From assembly GCA_001567255.1 (NCBI GenBank), contig LNBW01000031.1:1-52593 (forward strand): a stretch of 52,593 bases of DNA, read 5' to 3'. Below, one piece after another: positions 28,602 through 37,881 of the stretch. The notes beneath the pieces were generated by a model. The model saw only the letters and a program-made list of their open reading frames with translations. It had not been told where the DNA came from and searched no databases. Origin of the DNA: Bacteroidetes bacterium OLB9 (GTDB taxonomy: Bacteria > Bacteroidota > Bacteroidia > Chitinophagales > Saprospiraceae). The position numbers and the translations under genes are program-made. Every line of letters starts with the position of its first letter. Positions within the stretch are counted from its first letter, which is position 1.

Positions 28602-28997
28602 TTACTTTCCCTGCCAGGTCTTCATCACTTCCAACTGTTCTAACATCCCTTCAAAACTACCTTCAAAGCGCATGCCCCGATCATCGATATAAACGTGAGC
28701 CGCAATTTTTCGATTGGTGATGCCAATATTCTTTTTAGCGTTCCAAAATCGCGCTTTTGACGATAAAATAGTGATTTTAAATGGCATTTCCTTCCCTTCA
28801 AACAGTGTATTTTCCATCCATTCTTTGATTTGATCCGGCTCCCGAGTTGACATTACAAAAACTGACCAACCTTTCACCATCAAACAATCAAAAATAAACT
28901 GAGCTGCTCCTTCAACGGGTGGATCATATACACTACCATCACCATAACCTTGTGAATATCCATGTATCACTCCGTCAAAGTCAATTGATACCGTCAT
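28602..28997 (-). CDS. small HAD-fold phosphatase-like protein
   Basis: A 131-residue single-domain protein. HAD motif I is SIDFDGVIHG, with D6 as nucleophile and D8 as acid/base. Motif II is probably MSTREPDQ, and motif III/IV ends in VYIDDRGMRFEG. It lacks a cap domain, as in small HAD proteins annotated as hydrolases near phage or nucleotide genes. The substrate is unknown. It stands alone between gaps of about 210 and 260 bp in which no gene was seen. Confidence 0.75.
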   Translation of the reverse strand: MTVSIDFDGVIHGYSQGYGDGSVYDPPVEGAAQFIFDCLMVKGWSVFVMSTREPDQIKEWMENTLFEGKEMPFKITILSSKARFWNAKKNIGITNRKIAAHVYIDDRGMRFEGSFEGMLEQLEVMKTWQGK

Positions 28998-29259
28998 TTA
29001 ATCTAATTTTTACTTGTTTTATAACTTAATTTATGAAATTTATCAATATTTATGTATTTGATAACTTTATATATATTTTTGGGTAGCATTCCTATCTTAT
29101 AACCTTTTATATTATTTATACTGCAAGTTTAGCTTATTTTGCCGAATATCCTACATTATAGATTTTATTTATTTTTTTAAAGAACAGGGTGGACAGCCTA
29201 AAACATATTTTCATCTTCTTACGTTTATAATCCGTACCACTTTTTTAATACACACACCT

Positions 29260-29472
29260 ATGGCCAAAAAATTGTCTTACGATAGCGCCTTTGCTGAACT
29301 CAATCAAATTCTGGAGTCACTTCAGTCACAAGAAACAGGCCTGGACGAAATGAGTGAAAAACTCAAAAGAGCTGCTGAACTGTCCACATTTTGCAAAGAA
29401 CGACTTAGGACAATCGAAGCCGAAATTGAAAAAAGTAGCCTGTCTATTCAACAAGACCCATCTGATGCCTAG
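29260..29472 (+). CDS. xseB: exodeoxyribonuclease VII small subunit
   Basis: The small subunit of the nuclease that degrades single-stranded DNA in both directions; several copies bind one XseA. The 70-residue helical protein matches the family: LSYDSAFAELNQILESLQSQETGLDEM and the coiled-coil continuation LKRAAELSTFCKERLRTIEAEIEK. The large subunit gene xseA, often adjacent, is not in this window. ATG 29260 fits the family start. uvrA follows 170 bp downstream, so DNA repair genes cluster here. Confidence 0.92.
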   Translation: MAKKLSYDSAFAELNQILESLQSQETGLDEMSEKLKRAAELSTFCKERLRTIEAEIEKSSLSIQQDPSDA

Positions 29473-29641
29473 TGTTCGCCTTTTGTCTGATCTTTATTGG
29501 GATAGCGTAATATTTTACAGATACTCCTCTTCATTGTAAATAATTACCATAATTATAAAACATTACAAGGCTGTTTAGCTGTTTTATTTGGAGATTTCAT
29601 CTAAACCCATTCAATTAAAATTTATCATTTTGGAAAGTAAT

Positions 29642-32467
29642 ATGTCTGCAACTGTTCAGGATACACCTATAGCAGAAAATATTTCAGACTTAAAAAAATT
29701 TATTCATATTAAAGGGGCACGATCCAATAATTTAAAGGATATAGAACTCTATATACCCAAAAATAAATTAGTGGTGGTGACAGGTCTGTCGGGTTCTGGC
29801 AAATCTTCGCTGATTATCGATACACTATATGCTGAAGGTCAACGTCGATATGTGGAAAGTCTGTCATCCTATGCACGCCAATTTCTCGACCGAATGAAGA
29901 AACCGGAAGTCGATTATATCAAAGGTATCTGTCCGGCAATTGCTATAGAACAAAAAGTAAGCACTTCTAATGCGCGCTCTACGGTGGGCTCAATGACTGA
30001 GATCTATGATTACCTTCGGTTATTGTACGCCAGGATAGGAAAGACGATTTCTCCTATATCGGGTCAGGAAGTGAAAAAGCATCAAGTTTCTGATGTTGTC
30101 AACTATATTTTTGGTATGGAGAATGATACCCGAATCTTACTGACGATACCTCTCCAAAGTCGATATGACAGAACAATAGGTCAAGAGCTGGATTTGCTGA
30201 TTCAAAAGGGCTACTCCCGTGTTTTATACGAAGGAGAGATGATTTCTATTGAAGACTTGGCAGATAAAAAGGAAATTGATAAGTCGATGTCAGTTCTTCA
30301 AAACAAGTACAATATCCGCATCATCATTGACCGGTTTGTCGTGAATGACGATCTTGAAAACAAAAAGAGAGTAGCGGACTCGGTCGCTGTAGCATTTGGC
30401 GAAGCCGAAGGCGAATGTTTTGTTCACATCTATGGAAGTGATCAGGAGCAGTATTTCAATAATCGATTCGAGCTAGATGGAATTACTTTTCTCGAGCCTA
30501 GTCATCAGATGTTTAATTACAATAATCCTTATGGTGCCTGCCCGCAGTGTGAAGGATATGGAAAGATGATCGGCATTGATCCTGAAAAAGTTATTCCGGA
30601 CGAAACCCTATCAGTATATCAAGAGGCCATCATATGCTGGAAAGGTGAGAAAGGCAAAGAATGGTATCGCCAGCTTATTCATCATGCAGAAGCATTTGAC
30701 TTTCCGATACACAAACCCTATAAGGACCTAACTGAAGAACAAAAAGATTTGTTATGGGAAGGTAATGGGTATTTTGATGGTATCAATGCCTATTTTCAGC
30801 ATCTCGAGCAAGAATCATACAAGATTCAAAATAGAGTCATGCTATCGCGATACCGTGGCAAAACCACATGTAATGTGTGTAAAGGCGGACGCTTAAGAAG
30901 GGAAGCCACCTGGGTGAAAGTAAGCGGCAAAAGTATTACTGAACTTGTCAATATCCCGATTAGCGAATTAGGTGAATTTTTTGATCATCTCCAACTTTCT
31001 GAGCACGACTATAAAATCGGTGAGCGCATCCTACTGGAAATTTCTAATAGGATACACACCATGACTGATATTGGCCTAGGATACCTCCACCTTGATCGCC
31101 TTTCAAGCACATTGAGCGGTGGTGAGACCCAACGTATCAACCTGACCAGAACACTGGGCAGTAATCTAACCAATTCACTTTATATTCTAGATGAACCTAG
31201 TGTCGGTTTACATCCTAAAGATTCTGAAAAATTAGTAACTGTACTCAAGAATCTAAGAGATTTAGGCAATACGGTCGTTGTAATCGAACACGAGGAGGCC
31301 ATCATTAGAAGTGCTGACTATATTATAGATATTGGCCCTGAAGCAGGCATACATGGTGGATATTTAGATTATGCTGGCAGTTATGATACTTTCTGTCAAG
31401 GTATAGAAGGAAATCTTACGTCAGAATATCTAACTGGAAAAAGGAAGGTTTTTTACAATCCAGATAAACGAAAGATCATTCATAAATTACAGCTCAATGG
31501 AGCACGCTTACACAATCTTAAAAGTATAGATGTGACGATACCATTACAGGTTATGACGGTCGTGTCAGGTGTATCGGGTTCCGGCAAAACAAGTCTAGTA
31601 AAACACATTCTTTATCCCGCCTTAAAACATATAGTTGAAGAAGGCGGATCTACAACAGCAGGAAAATATGATAGCATCACCGGTGATATTCGGCAGATTC
31701 AAATGGTAGAAATGGTGAGTCAAAGTCCTATAGGTAGATCGTCTCGTTCTAATCCTGTCACCTATGTTAAAGCGTATGATGAAATTAGGAAACTATTTGC
31801 TGAGCAACAACAATCTAAAATAAAAGGATTAGAGCCTAAACACTTTTCATTTAACGTGGATGGAGGCCGATGTGATACATGTAAAGGTGAGGGTGTGCTA
31901 ACAGTTGAAATGCAGTTTCTGGCAGACGTTATTTTAGAATGTGATGAATGTCACGGCCATCGATTTAAGAAAGAAGTGCTGGAAGTAACCTACGGAGGTA
32001 AGAATATCTACGAAGTACTCGAAATGAGTATTGAGGAAGCCATAGACTTTTTCAAAAACAAAAAAGGCATTTTGTCTAGAATTCAACCTTTGTTTGATGT
32101 TGGGCTGGGTTATATTAAATTAGGACAATCTTCTAGCACACTATCTGGTGGTGAAGCACAACGAGTAAAATTAGCTAGCTTTCTGACGAAAGAGTATCAA
32201 GCCAAGAATATACTTTTCATATTTGATGAGCCAACTACAGGACTGCATTTTCATGATGTCAATAAACTTATGGATGCTTTCAATGCTCTTGTCGAAAATG
32301 GACATACAGTATTGATTGTTGAACACAATATGGATGTAATCCGAGCAGCAGATTGGTTGATAGATTTGGGTCCTGATGGTGGTAAAAATGGGGGTCATTT
32401 GTTGTTTGAAGGTCGTCCTGAAGAAATTAAAAAGATAAAAGAGTCCTATACAGCACAATTTGTATAG
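29642..32467 (+). CDS. uvrA: excinuclease ABC subunit A
   Basis: The damage-recognition ATPase of nucleotide excision repair. It has two ABC modules: Walker A motifs GLSGSGKSSL and GVSGSGKTSL, and ABC signatures TLSGGETQRINL and TLSGGEAQRVKL. Zinc-binding cysteine pairs lie in CPQCEGYG, CNVCKGG, CDTCKGEG and CDECHGH. ATG 29642 (MSATVQDTPIAENISDLKKF) is preferred; an upstream TTG at 29588 would add 18 residues. The product is 941 residues, the standard length, ending in GRPEEIKKIKESYTAQFV. No clear terminator follows; the two parS sites lie just downstream. Confidence 0.97.
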   Translation: MSATVQDTPIAENISDLKKFIHIKGARSNNLKDIELYIPKNKLVVVTGLSGSGKSSLIIDTLYAEGQRRYVESLSSYARQFLDRMKKPEVDYIKGICPAIAIEQKVSTSNARSTVGSMTEIYDYLRLLYARIGKTISPISGQEVKKHQVSDVVNYIFGMENDTRILLTIPLQSRYDRTIGQELDLLIQKGYSRVLYEGEMISIEDLADKKEIDKSMSVLQNKYNIRIIIDRFVVNDDLENKKRVADSVAVAFGEAEGECFVHIYGSDQEQYFNNRFELDGITFLEPSHQMFNYNNPYGACPQCEGYGKMIGIDPEKVIPDETLSVYQEAIICWKGEKGKEWYRQLIHHAEAFDFPIHKPYKDLTEEQKDLLWEGNGYFDGINAYFQHLEQESYKIQNRVMLSRYRGKTTCNVCKGGRLRREATWVKVSGKSITELVNIPISELGEFFDHLQLSEHDYKIGERILLEISNRIHTMTDIGLGYLHLDRLSSTLSGGETQRINLTRTLGSNLTNSLYILDEPSVGLHPKDSEKLVTVLKNLRDLGNTVVVIEHEEAIIRSADYIIDIGPEAGIHGGYLDYAGSYDTFCQGIEGNLTSEYLTGKRKVFYNPDKRKIIHKLQLNGARLHNLKSIDVTIPLQVMTVVSGVSGSGKTSLVKHILYPALKHIVEEGGSTTAGKYDSITGDIRQIQMVEMVSQSPIGRSSRSNPVTYVKAYDEIRKLFAEQQQSKIKGLEPKHFSFNVDGGRCDTCKGEGVLTVEMQFLADVILECDECHGHRFKKEVLEVTYGGKNIYEVLEMSIEEAIDFFKNKKGILSRIQPLFDVGLGYIKLGQSSSTLSGGEAQRVKLASFLTKEYQAKNILFIFDEPTTGLHFHDVNKLMDAFNALVENGHTVLIVEHNMDVIRAADWLIDLGPDGGKNGGHLLFEGRPEEIKKIKESYTAQFV

Positions 32468-32506
32468 AGGAAGTTAAGCATTAAAATTGATACAACAACG
32501 TGTGGA

Positions 32507-32522
32507 TGTTCCACGTGAAACA
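32507..32522. promoter_or_regulatory. parS site 1 (ParB binding site)
   Basis: TGTTCCACGTGAAACA matches the general parS consensus TGTTNCACGTGAAACA at every defined base. It lies 40 bp after the uvrA stop codon and 121 bp before a second site. parS marks the origin-proximal chromosome segment for ParB spreading and SMC loading. Confidence 0.85.
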
Positions 32523-32643
32523 TTTATATAGGATACAAAAAGTAGATTTTTTTGTCCCTATTTTTTAAATTAAAAAGATTATAGTATATATTTGTTTGGA
32601 GATATCGAGTTAGACCCCATTCATTACCTCTAATTTATAATTA

Positions 32644-32659
32644 TGTTTCACGTGAAACA
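32644..32659. promoter_or_regulatory. parS site 2 (ParB binding site)
   Basis: TGTTTCACGTGAAACA is a perfect 16-bp palindrome, identical to the classical Bacillus parS sequence. It is placed between uvrA and the M1 aminopeptidase gene, about 50 bp before that ATG. The 241-bp gap 32468-32708 contains no other feature I can support. Confidence 0.93.
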
Positions 32660-32708
32660 TTAAATATTGCAAACATTATTTTAAAAATCAATTTGACAAA
32701 CACTGATA

Positions 32709-35015
32709 ATGCGACAAATATTCTTCTTCTTACTGATCCCATTTTTTATTTTTGGTCAACAAAATGATGCTCATTTGTTCAGTCAAATGTACGACTTATT
32801 ACCTACTCCTAATACTTATCGTACTGCAACAGGTGCTCCAGGACATGAGTATTTTCAATGTAGAGCAGATTATGATATTAAAGTAGAATTAGATGATACA
32901 AATCAACGCATCTATGGTATGGAAACTATAACATTCTACAATAATTCTCCCGATATACTTTCTTTCTTATGGTTACAGCTAGACCAGAATATAATGAGTA
33001 TTGAGAGTGATAACCATAGAATCAATCCTGAAAAACTTCAAGAAAATGTGGATATAAATTACCTAAATCGTATGGAAGAAAAATTCGATGGAGGATTTAA
33101 ATTAGACTTCGTCACTGACTTAAAAGGTCAACCGCTACCCTACTTTGTTAATAAAACGATGATGCGAGTGGACATGGCAAGTCCTCTGAAACCAGGCCAA
33201 AAGTATAGCCTCAAAATCAAATATTGGTATAATATCAACGACCGTTTTAAACTGGGAAGCCGATCAGGATATGAATATTTTAAAGAAGATGATAATTACT
33301 TATATACTATCGCTCAGTTTTTTCCTAGAATGTGTGCATATAATGATGTAGAAGGATGGCAAAATAAACAATATATAGGTGCAGGCGAATTTACACTCAT
33401 TTTTGGAGATTATAAAGTTGAAATAACTGTACCAGATGATCACCTTGTAGCGGCTACCGGAACACTTCAAAATAAAGAAAAGGTTTTAACACCAGAACAA
33501 TTAGCAAGATATAAGCAAGCAGAAAAAGAATTCAACCAACCCATTATCATAGCCACTCAAGAAGAAGCTATCAAACGGGAGAAAACCAAATCTAAAACAA
33601 AAAAGACTTGGATCTTTAAAGCAGACAATGTCAGGGACTTTGCTTTTGCTACTTCTAGAAAGTTTATATGGGACGCTATGAATGTAAAAACTGGTACAAC
33701 AACTGCTATGGCCATGTCTATGTATCCTAAAGAAGGTAATCCTCTATGGGAGAAATACTCTACAAAAGTAGTCGCACATACGCTTAGAACTTATTCTAAA
33801 TTTACAATAGATTATCCATATCCAGTAGCTTGGTCTATCAATGCGGATAGAATCGGAATGGAGTACCCTATGATTTGCTTTAACTACGGCAGGTGCGAAA
33901 AAGATGGTACTTACAGTGAGCGAATCAAGTATGGCGTAATCAGTGTTATAATTCATGAAGTAGGCCATAACTTTTTCCCTATGATTATCAACTCAGATGA
34001 AAGACAATGGGGATGGATGGACGAAGGATTGAATACTTTTGTCCAATACTTGACAGAACAAGAGTTTGAAAGAAATTATCCTTCATCACGCGGAGAGCCA
34101 TCAAAGATTGTTGATTATATGGCTGGTGATCCTGCCGGTATGGTTCCTATCATGACTAACCCAGAATCCGTCCTCCAATTAGGTAATAATGCCTATGCCA
34201 AACCTGCCACCGCACTCAATATACTAAGAGAAACAGTGATGGGTCGTGAACTCTTTGACAAGGCATTCAAAGAATATGCACAACGATGGGCTTTCAAACA
34301 ACCTTATCCAGCTGATTTTTTCCGTACAATGGAAGATGCTTCAGGCGTTGATTTGGATTGGTTCTGGAGAGGTTGGTTCTTTACAACTGAACACAATGAT
34401 ATGGCCATATCAGATGTGAAAATCAAAAAAGTCAATCCTCAAGATCCAACAAAAAAAGCAGAACAATTAGCACAAGAGCAAACAACTAAAAGCAGAAGTA
34501 TCAGCTCCATTCGCAATGAAAAAGATATTGTCAAAACTTATAATGAAATTGACACTACACTCAATGATTTTTATACCCATTGGAATAGAAATGCAGTAAC
34601 AGACGAAGATATCGATGAATATAAACAGAGTATCAGTAATATGACTGAAGATGAAGTAACCATGTTAAATTCAACAAAACTATATTATGAAATAGAAATT
34701 GAAAGGATAGGTGGTCTCATTATGCCCGTCATCTATAAACTAGAATATGCTGATGGAACAGATGAGGTAATTAGAATACCGGCTGAAATATGGCGAAAGG
34801 GCGCTAAAAAAATCACTAAAGTACATGCGACTGATCAAAAGATTAAAAGGATCATACTAGACCCATATCTTGAAACAGCAGATACAGATACATACAATAA
34901 TTACTATCCACGTGAAGAACAATACAGTAAATTTGAGACATTTAAACGCTCAACTAATAGATTTGGTAATCAGCAAAATCCAATGCAAAAAGCAAACAAA
35001 GAAGTAAAACCTTAG
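32709..35015 (+). CDS. exported M1-family zinc aminopeptidase-like protein
   Basis: A gluzincin peptidase, 768 residues, exported by MRQIFFFLLIPFFIFGQQ. The zinc site is H416-E417-V-G-H420 with the third ligand E439 in GWMDEGLNTF. The substrate-binding motif is GMEYP in DRIGMEYPMICFN instead of the usual GAMEN. An N-terminal beta-sandwich (about 45-260) precedes the catalytic domain. A Lys/Gln-rich stretch lies at about 580-600, followed by a C-terminal beta domain. The substrate is unknown; it probably acts in the periplasm or outside the cell. Its stop overlaps that of the convergent hydrolase gene by 4 bp. Confidence 0.92.
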   Translation: MRQIFFFLLIPFFIFGQQNDAHLFSQMYDLLPTPNTYRTATGAPGHEYFQCRADYDIKVELDDTNQRIYGMETITFYNNSPDILSFLWLQLDQNIMSIESDNHRINPEKLQENVDINYLNRMEEKFDGGFKLDFVTDLKGQPLPYFVNKTMMRVDMASPLKPGQKYSLKIKYWYNINDRFKLGSRSGYEYFKEDDNYLYTIAQFFPRMCAYNDVEGWQNKQYIGAGEFTLIFGDYKVEITVPDDHLVAATGTLQNKEKVLTPEQLARYKQAEKEFNQPIIIATQEEAIKREKTKSKTKKTWIFKADNVRDFAFATSRKFIWDAMNVKTGTTTAMAMSMYPKEGNPLWEKYSTKVVAHTLRTYSKFTIDYPYPVAWSINADRIGMEYPMICFNYGRCEKDGTYSERIKYGVISVIIHEVGHNFFPMIINSDERQWGWMDEGLNTFVQYLTEQEFERNYPSSRGEPSKIVDYMAGDPAGMVPIMTNPESVLQLGNNAYAKPATALNILRETVMGRELFDKAFKEYAQRWAFKQPYPADFFRTMEDASGVDLDWFWRGWFFTTEHNDMAISDVKIKKVNPQDPTKKAEQLAQEQTTKSRSISSIRNEKDIVKTYNEIDTTLNDFYTHWNRNAVTDEDIDEYKQSISNMTEDEVTMLNSTKLYYEIEIERIGGLIMPVIYKLEYADGTDEVIRIPAEIWRKGAKKITKVHATDQKIKRIILDPYLETADTDTYNNYYPREEQYSKFETFKRSTNRFGNQQNPMQKANKEVKP

Positions 35016-35821
35016 CCTAAAGTATAAGTTTCCTTAGGATCATCATTAAAGGTATTGCTTTCTACTTTTTTGAGAAAGTCATCCAGCGCCTGATTAAACA
35101 ATTCAGGCCGTTCCATCATAGGTGCATGCCCACACTTATCAATTTTAACTAACTGGGAGTTGGGGAGTAGATGATGAAATTTTTCACCAACCCACAGAGG
35201 CGTCACACCATCCTGAATACCCCAAACTAATAATGTACTATTCTTAATATCATTGAGCTTATCTTCCAGATTATGGCGCACTGCAGACTTGGCAATTACC
35301 ACCACACACATCGCTTTTTTCAAATCATTTACAATAGCAAAAACATCATCAACCAACTCTTTAGTTGCTACAGCAGGATCATAAAATACAGACTCTGCTT
35401 TAGCCTTAATATATTCATAACTTCCTCTCTTAGGATATGAACTTCCCATCGCACTTTCAAAGAGTCCGCTACTTCCTGTCAATATCATACTTTCTACCTT
35501 CTCCGGAAACTTGTACGTATATAATTGCGCTATATGTCCACCAAGAGAATTACCTAAAATATGTACTTTAGAAAAGCCTTTGTAATCAATAAATTGCTCT
35601 ATGTAATCTACTAATCGCATTACAGAGAATGTCCTGATAGAAATTTCAAAAAGAGGAAGGACAGGAATTAAAACATTGTGCGTTTTTGAAAAATAATCAA
35701 TTATGCCTTGAAAATTACTTAATGATCCCATCAAACCATGTAACAAAACCAGCGGTTTGCCATCACCACCTGATTCCATATATTTGAATTTTCCTTCTTC
35801 TTTAATCTCAAGCTTAAGCAT
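35012..35821 (-). CDS. alpha/beta-fold hydrolase
   Basis: A 269-residue cytoplasmic protein. The oxyanion region is LLHGLMGSLSNF, the nucleophile elbow GNSLGGH (Ser), the acid Asp in LLVWGIQDGVTP and the catalytic His in DKCGHAPMMERP. So the full Ser-Asp-His triad is present. Such proteins include esterases, lipases and MhpC/BioH-like C-C hydrolases, and the substrate is not evident. It lies 57 bp downstream of ctaA on the same strand, so the two may be cotranscribed. Confidence 0.88.
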   Translation of the reverse strand: MLKLEIKEEGKFKYMESGGDGKPLVLLHGLMGSLSNFQGIIDYFSKTHNVLIPVLPLFEISIRTFSVMRLVDYIEQFIDYKGFSKVHILGNSLGGHIAQLYTYKFPEKVESMILTGSSGLFESAMGSSYPKRGSYEYIKAKAESVFYDPAVATKELVDDVFAIVNDLKKAMCVVVIAKSAVRHNLEDKLNDIKNSTLLVWGIQDGVTPLWVGEKFHHLLPNSQLVKIDKCGHAPMMERPELFNQALDDFLKKVESNTFNDDPKETYTLG

Positions 35822-35878
35822 TATTTTAATTTGAGGTATATAATAAGGTCACAATATAAACCAATTTGACTTATATAT

Positions 35879-36952
35879 TTAAATATTTTTTCGTTTGAAA
35901 ATAAAAAATAAATAAATCAGCACACTTATGACCATTAATGCACCAGCTTGATGGAGTACACCTAATAGTACAGGAACAGAACCTACACTATTGATCACCG
36001 TCAAAATACCAAGCGTAACTTGTATCAATAAAGCAATCAACAGAAAATTACTACCTAACTTAAAAGATGGTAATTGCAGATTATTTCCGATTGTCTTAAG
36101 TCGGACAGCTATCCACAACCCGACAATCAACAGAAGATAAGCCGTATTTCTATGCAGAAAATGAATGAGAGCAGGCATAAATTCATTCGAATCATAATTA
36201 TTAAAGTTATCAGCATTCCACTGATTTAAATCAAATATAACCGATGGAAAATAACTTCCATGCATATCTGGCCAAGTAGGATAAACGACTGCAGCTCGCA
36301 TACCTGATAATACGCCTCCTAAAAACAACTGTAAGAATAATATCCCTGCAAGTACACCTATCCATTTCCCTAATCGTCCTTGATATTTTGATTCAATATC
36401 TAATTTATAAGTAGCATTCAAATAAGCCCATAACAATGCTACAAAAACACCAAATGCAATCAGTAGATGTATAGATAGTTTATATGCATTGACCCAAGGA
36501 CGATTAATCAACCCACTGGCAACCATAATCCAACCAAAAATGGCTGCTAAAATAGCTAATACCACTACAAGTCCTAAATCTTTTAATAGGGTTTTATCAA
36601 GCTGCTTTTTAATCATAAAGTATATAAATGGAATCAAGAACACAAAACCCATAAATCGCGCCCAGAGCCTATGGATATATTCCCAAAAATAAATAAACTT
36701 AAATTCACTAAAAGACATACCTTCGTTAATCTCCCTATATTGCGGTGTTTGCTTATAGAGCTCAAACTCTTCTTGCCATGCAGCATCAGATAACGGCGGT
36801 AAGGTACCACTCACTACTTCCCATTTAGTAATGGACAATCCCGATTCTGTCAAGCGTGTAATACCACCAATAATAACCTGAAAAAAAACCATGATGGTGC
36901 CTATCAGTAACCAAGTCGTAACTTGTTTTGAATATTTATGTGAAAGTTTCAT
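35879..36952 (-). CDS. ctaA: heme A synthase (CtaA/COX15)
   Basis: It oxidises heme O to heme A for aa3/ba3-type oxidases. The 357-residue membrane protein has eight helices in two related halves. Heme-ligand histidines are visible in EYIHRLWAR, KLSIHLLIAF, IHFLHRNTAYLL and GVLHQAGAL. GGITRLTESGLSITKWEVVSGTLPP is the family's N-terminal signature. ATG 36952 lies only 4-5 bases downstream of a -7 element, so the mRNA may be leaderless. The partner gene ctaB (heme O synthase) and the main oxidase operon are not in the window. Confidence 0.95.
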   Translation of the reverse strand: MKLSHKYSKQVTTWLLIGTIMVFFQVIIGGITRLTESGLSITKWEVVSGTLPPLSDAAWQEEFELYKQTPQYREINEGMSFSEFKFIYFWEYIHRLWARFMGFVFLIPFIYFMIKKQLDKTLLKDLGLVVVLAILAAIFGWIMVASGLINRPWVNAYKLSIHLLIAFGVFVALLWAYLNATYKLDIESKYQGRLGKWIGVLAGILFLQLFLGGVLSGMRAAVVYPTWPDMHGSYFPSVIFDLNQWNADNFNNYDSNEFMPALIHFLHRNTAYLLLIVGLWIAVRLKTIGNNLQLPSFKLGSNFLLIALLIQVTLGILTVINSVGSVPVLLGVLHQAGALMVISVLIYLFFIFKRKNI

Positions 36953-36956
36953 GCTG

Positions 36957-36964
36957 CAAAAGTA
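36957..36964 (-). promoter_or_regulatory. -7 promoter element giving a probably leaderless ctaA mRNA
   Basis: On the minus strand TACTTTTG, in TACTTTTGCAGCATG, is a perfect TAnnTTTG. Its last base is four bases before the ctaA ATG, so the predicted start point coincides with the start codon. A TTTA at 36987-36984 is at the right distance for a -33 element with one mismatch. Confidence 0.5.
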
Positions 36965-37049
36965 AAGATTAAGTATGGTTTTTTAAAATTAGGTTTTGCA
37001 TTGAATTTTATCTTGTAATAATAATATTCTTTTTTAATATTTCAAATTA

Positions 37050-37427
37050 TTTATTATTATCAGCACTGTGGATATGTTTATAAGTTAGAATCAATAATTT
37101 TGTTTTATTTAAACCACAATTTATCCACATCAAGTTTTGAATTAATTTATTAATAACCAAAGTATTAACATATTCACATTGTATAATTGTCATCTATCCA
37201 CAATATAGTTTTTTATATTCAAAATGTGTATTGGATGTATAATACTTCATATTTTTATTTATAAAATGTAGATATATAAATATTTATAATATAATTTTAC
37301 ACTAAAATGTGAATTTATTCGATTTTTACACAAAATAACCAAAATTGTATGTTGAAAACTATATTTATAATCATTTAACAAATAGTAATTTATATATTAT
37401 TAATATTTTTATTGTTAATTACAAAAT
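37050..37427. other. candidate chromosomal replication origin (oriC)
   Basis: A non-coding gap of about 470 bp between divergent ctaA and dtd, extremely AT-rich, especially 37205-37427. It carries one perfect DnaA box, TTATCCACA (37121-37129). Four one-mismatch boxes are present: ATATCCACA on the minus strand (37067-37075), ATATTCACA (37170-37178), CTATCCACA (37194-37202) and TTTTACACA (37324-37332). The AT-rich stretch to the right could be the unwinding element. Two parS sites lie 4.5 kb away, which fits an origin region. No dnaA gene is in the window, but in this phylum oriC is often not next to dnaA. Confidence 0.6.
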
Positions 37428-37881
37428 ATGAGAGTTGTTATCCAAAGGGTCAAAGCGTCCAAAGTAGTTGTTGATGCAGTTGATATTGCTTCAATCGATT
37501 TAGGTATGGTCATACTGCTCGGAATAGAAACCGACGATAACACCACAGATGTGGACTGGTTAGTAGCTAAAATTTCGGGATTAAGAATTTTTGAAGATGC
37601 AGAAGGCAAAATGAATTTGGATATTAATGATGTAGGAGGATCATTTTTAGTTATAAGTCAGTTTACATTGCATGCCAGTACTAAAAAAAGGCAATCGGCC
37701 ATCATATATCAGAGCAGCAAGACCCGAACAAGCTGTTCCTTTATACGAGTACTTTATTAATCAGTTAGCTAACATATCGCAGCGTCCGGTCAAAACTGGT
37801 ATTTTTGGCGCAGATATGAAAGTTCATCTCATTAATGACGGACCTGTAACGATTACAATAGATACTAAAAATAGAGAATAA
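37428..37881 (+). CDS. dtd: D-aminoacyl-tRNA deacylase (frameshifted here)
   Basis: It removes D-amino acids from mischarged tRNA. From ATG 37428 ([16 protein letters not shown]) the frame is read correctly to LHASTKK. It then breaks at the A7 run 37683-37689, and one A fewer gives [26 protein letters not shown] and the end [23 protein letters not shown]. The repaired product is about 150 residues, the family length. The catalytic SQFTLHA motif and the C-terminal GP (NDGPVT) are present. The stop TAA overlaps the ATG of the MazG-like gene (TAATG), so they are cotranscribed. Confidence 0.92.

Noticed and set aside
34908..34922. Third parS-like sequence (CCACGTGAAGAAC) inside the M1 peptidase gene
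   Set aside because: Only the CCACGTGAA half matches and both outer arms are wrong; it is coding sequence.
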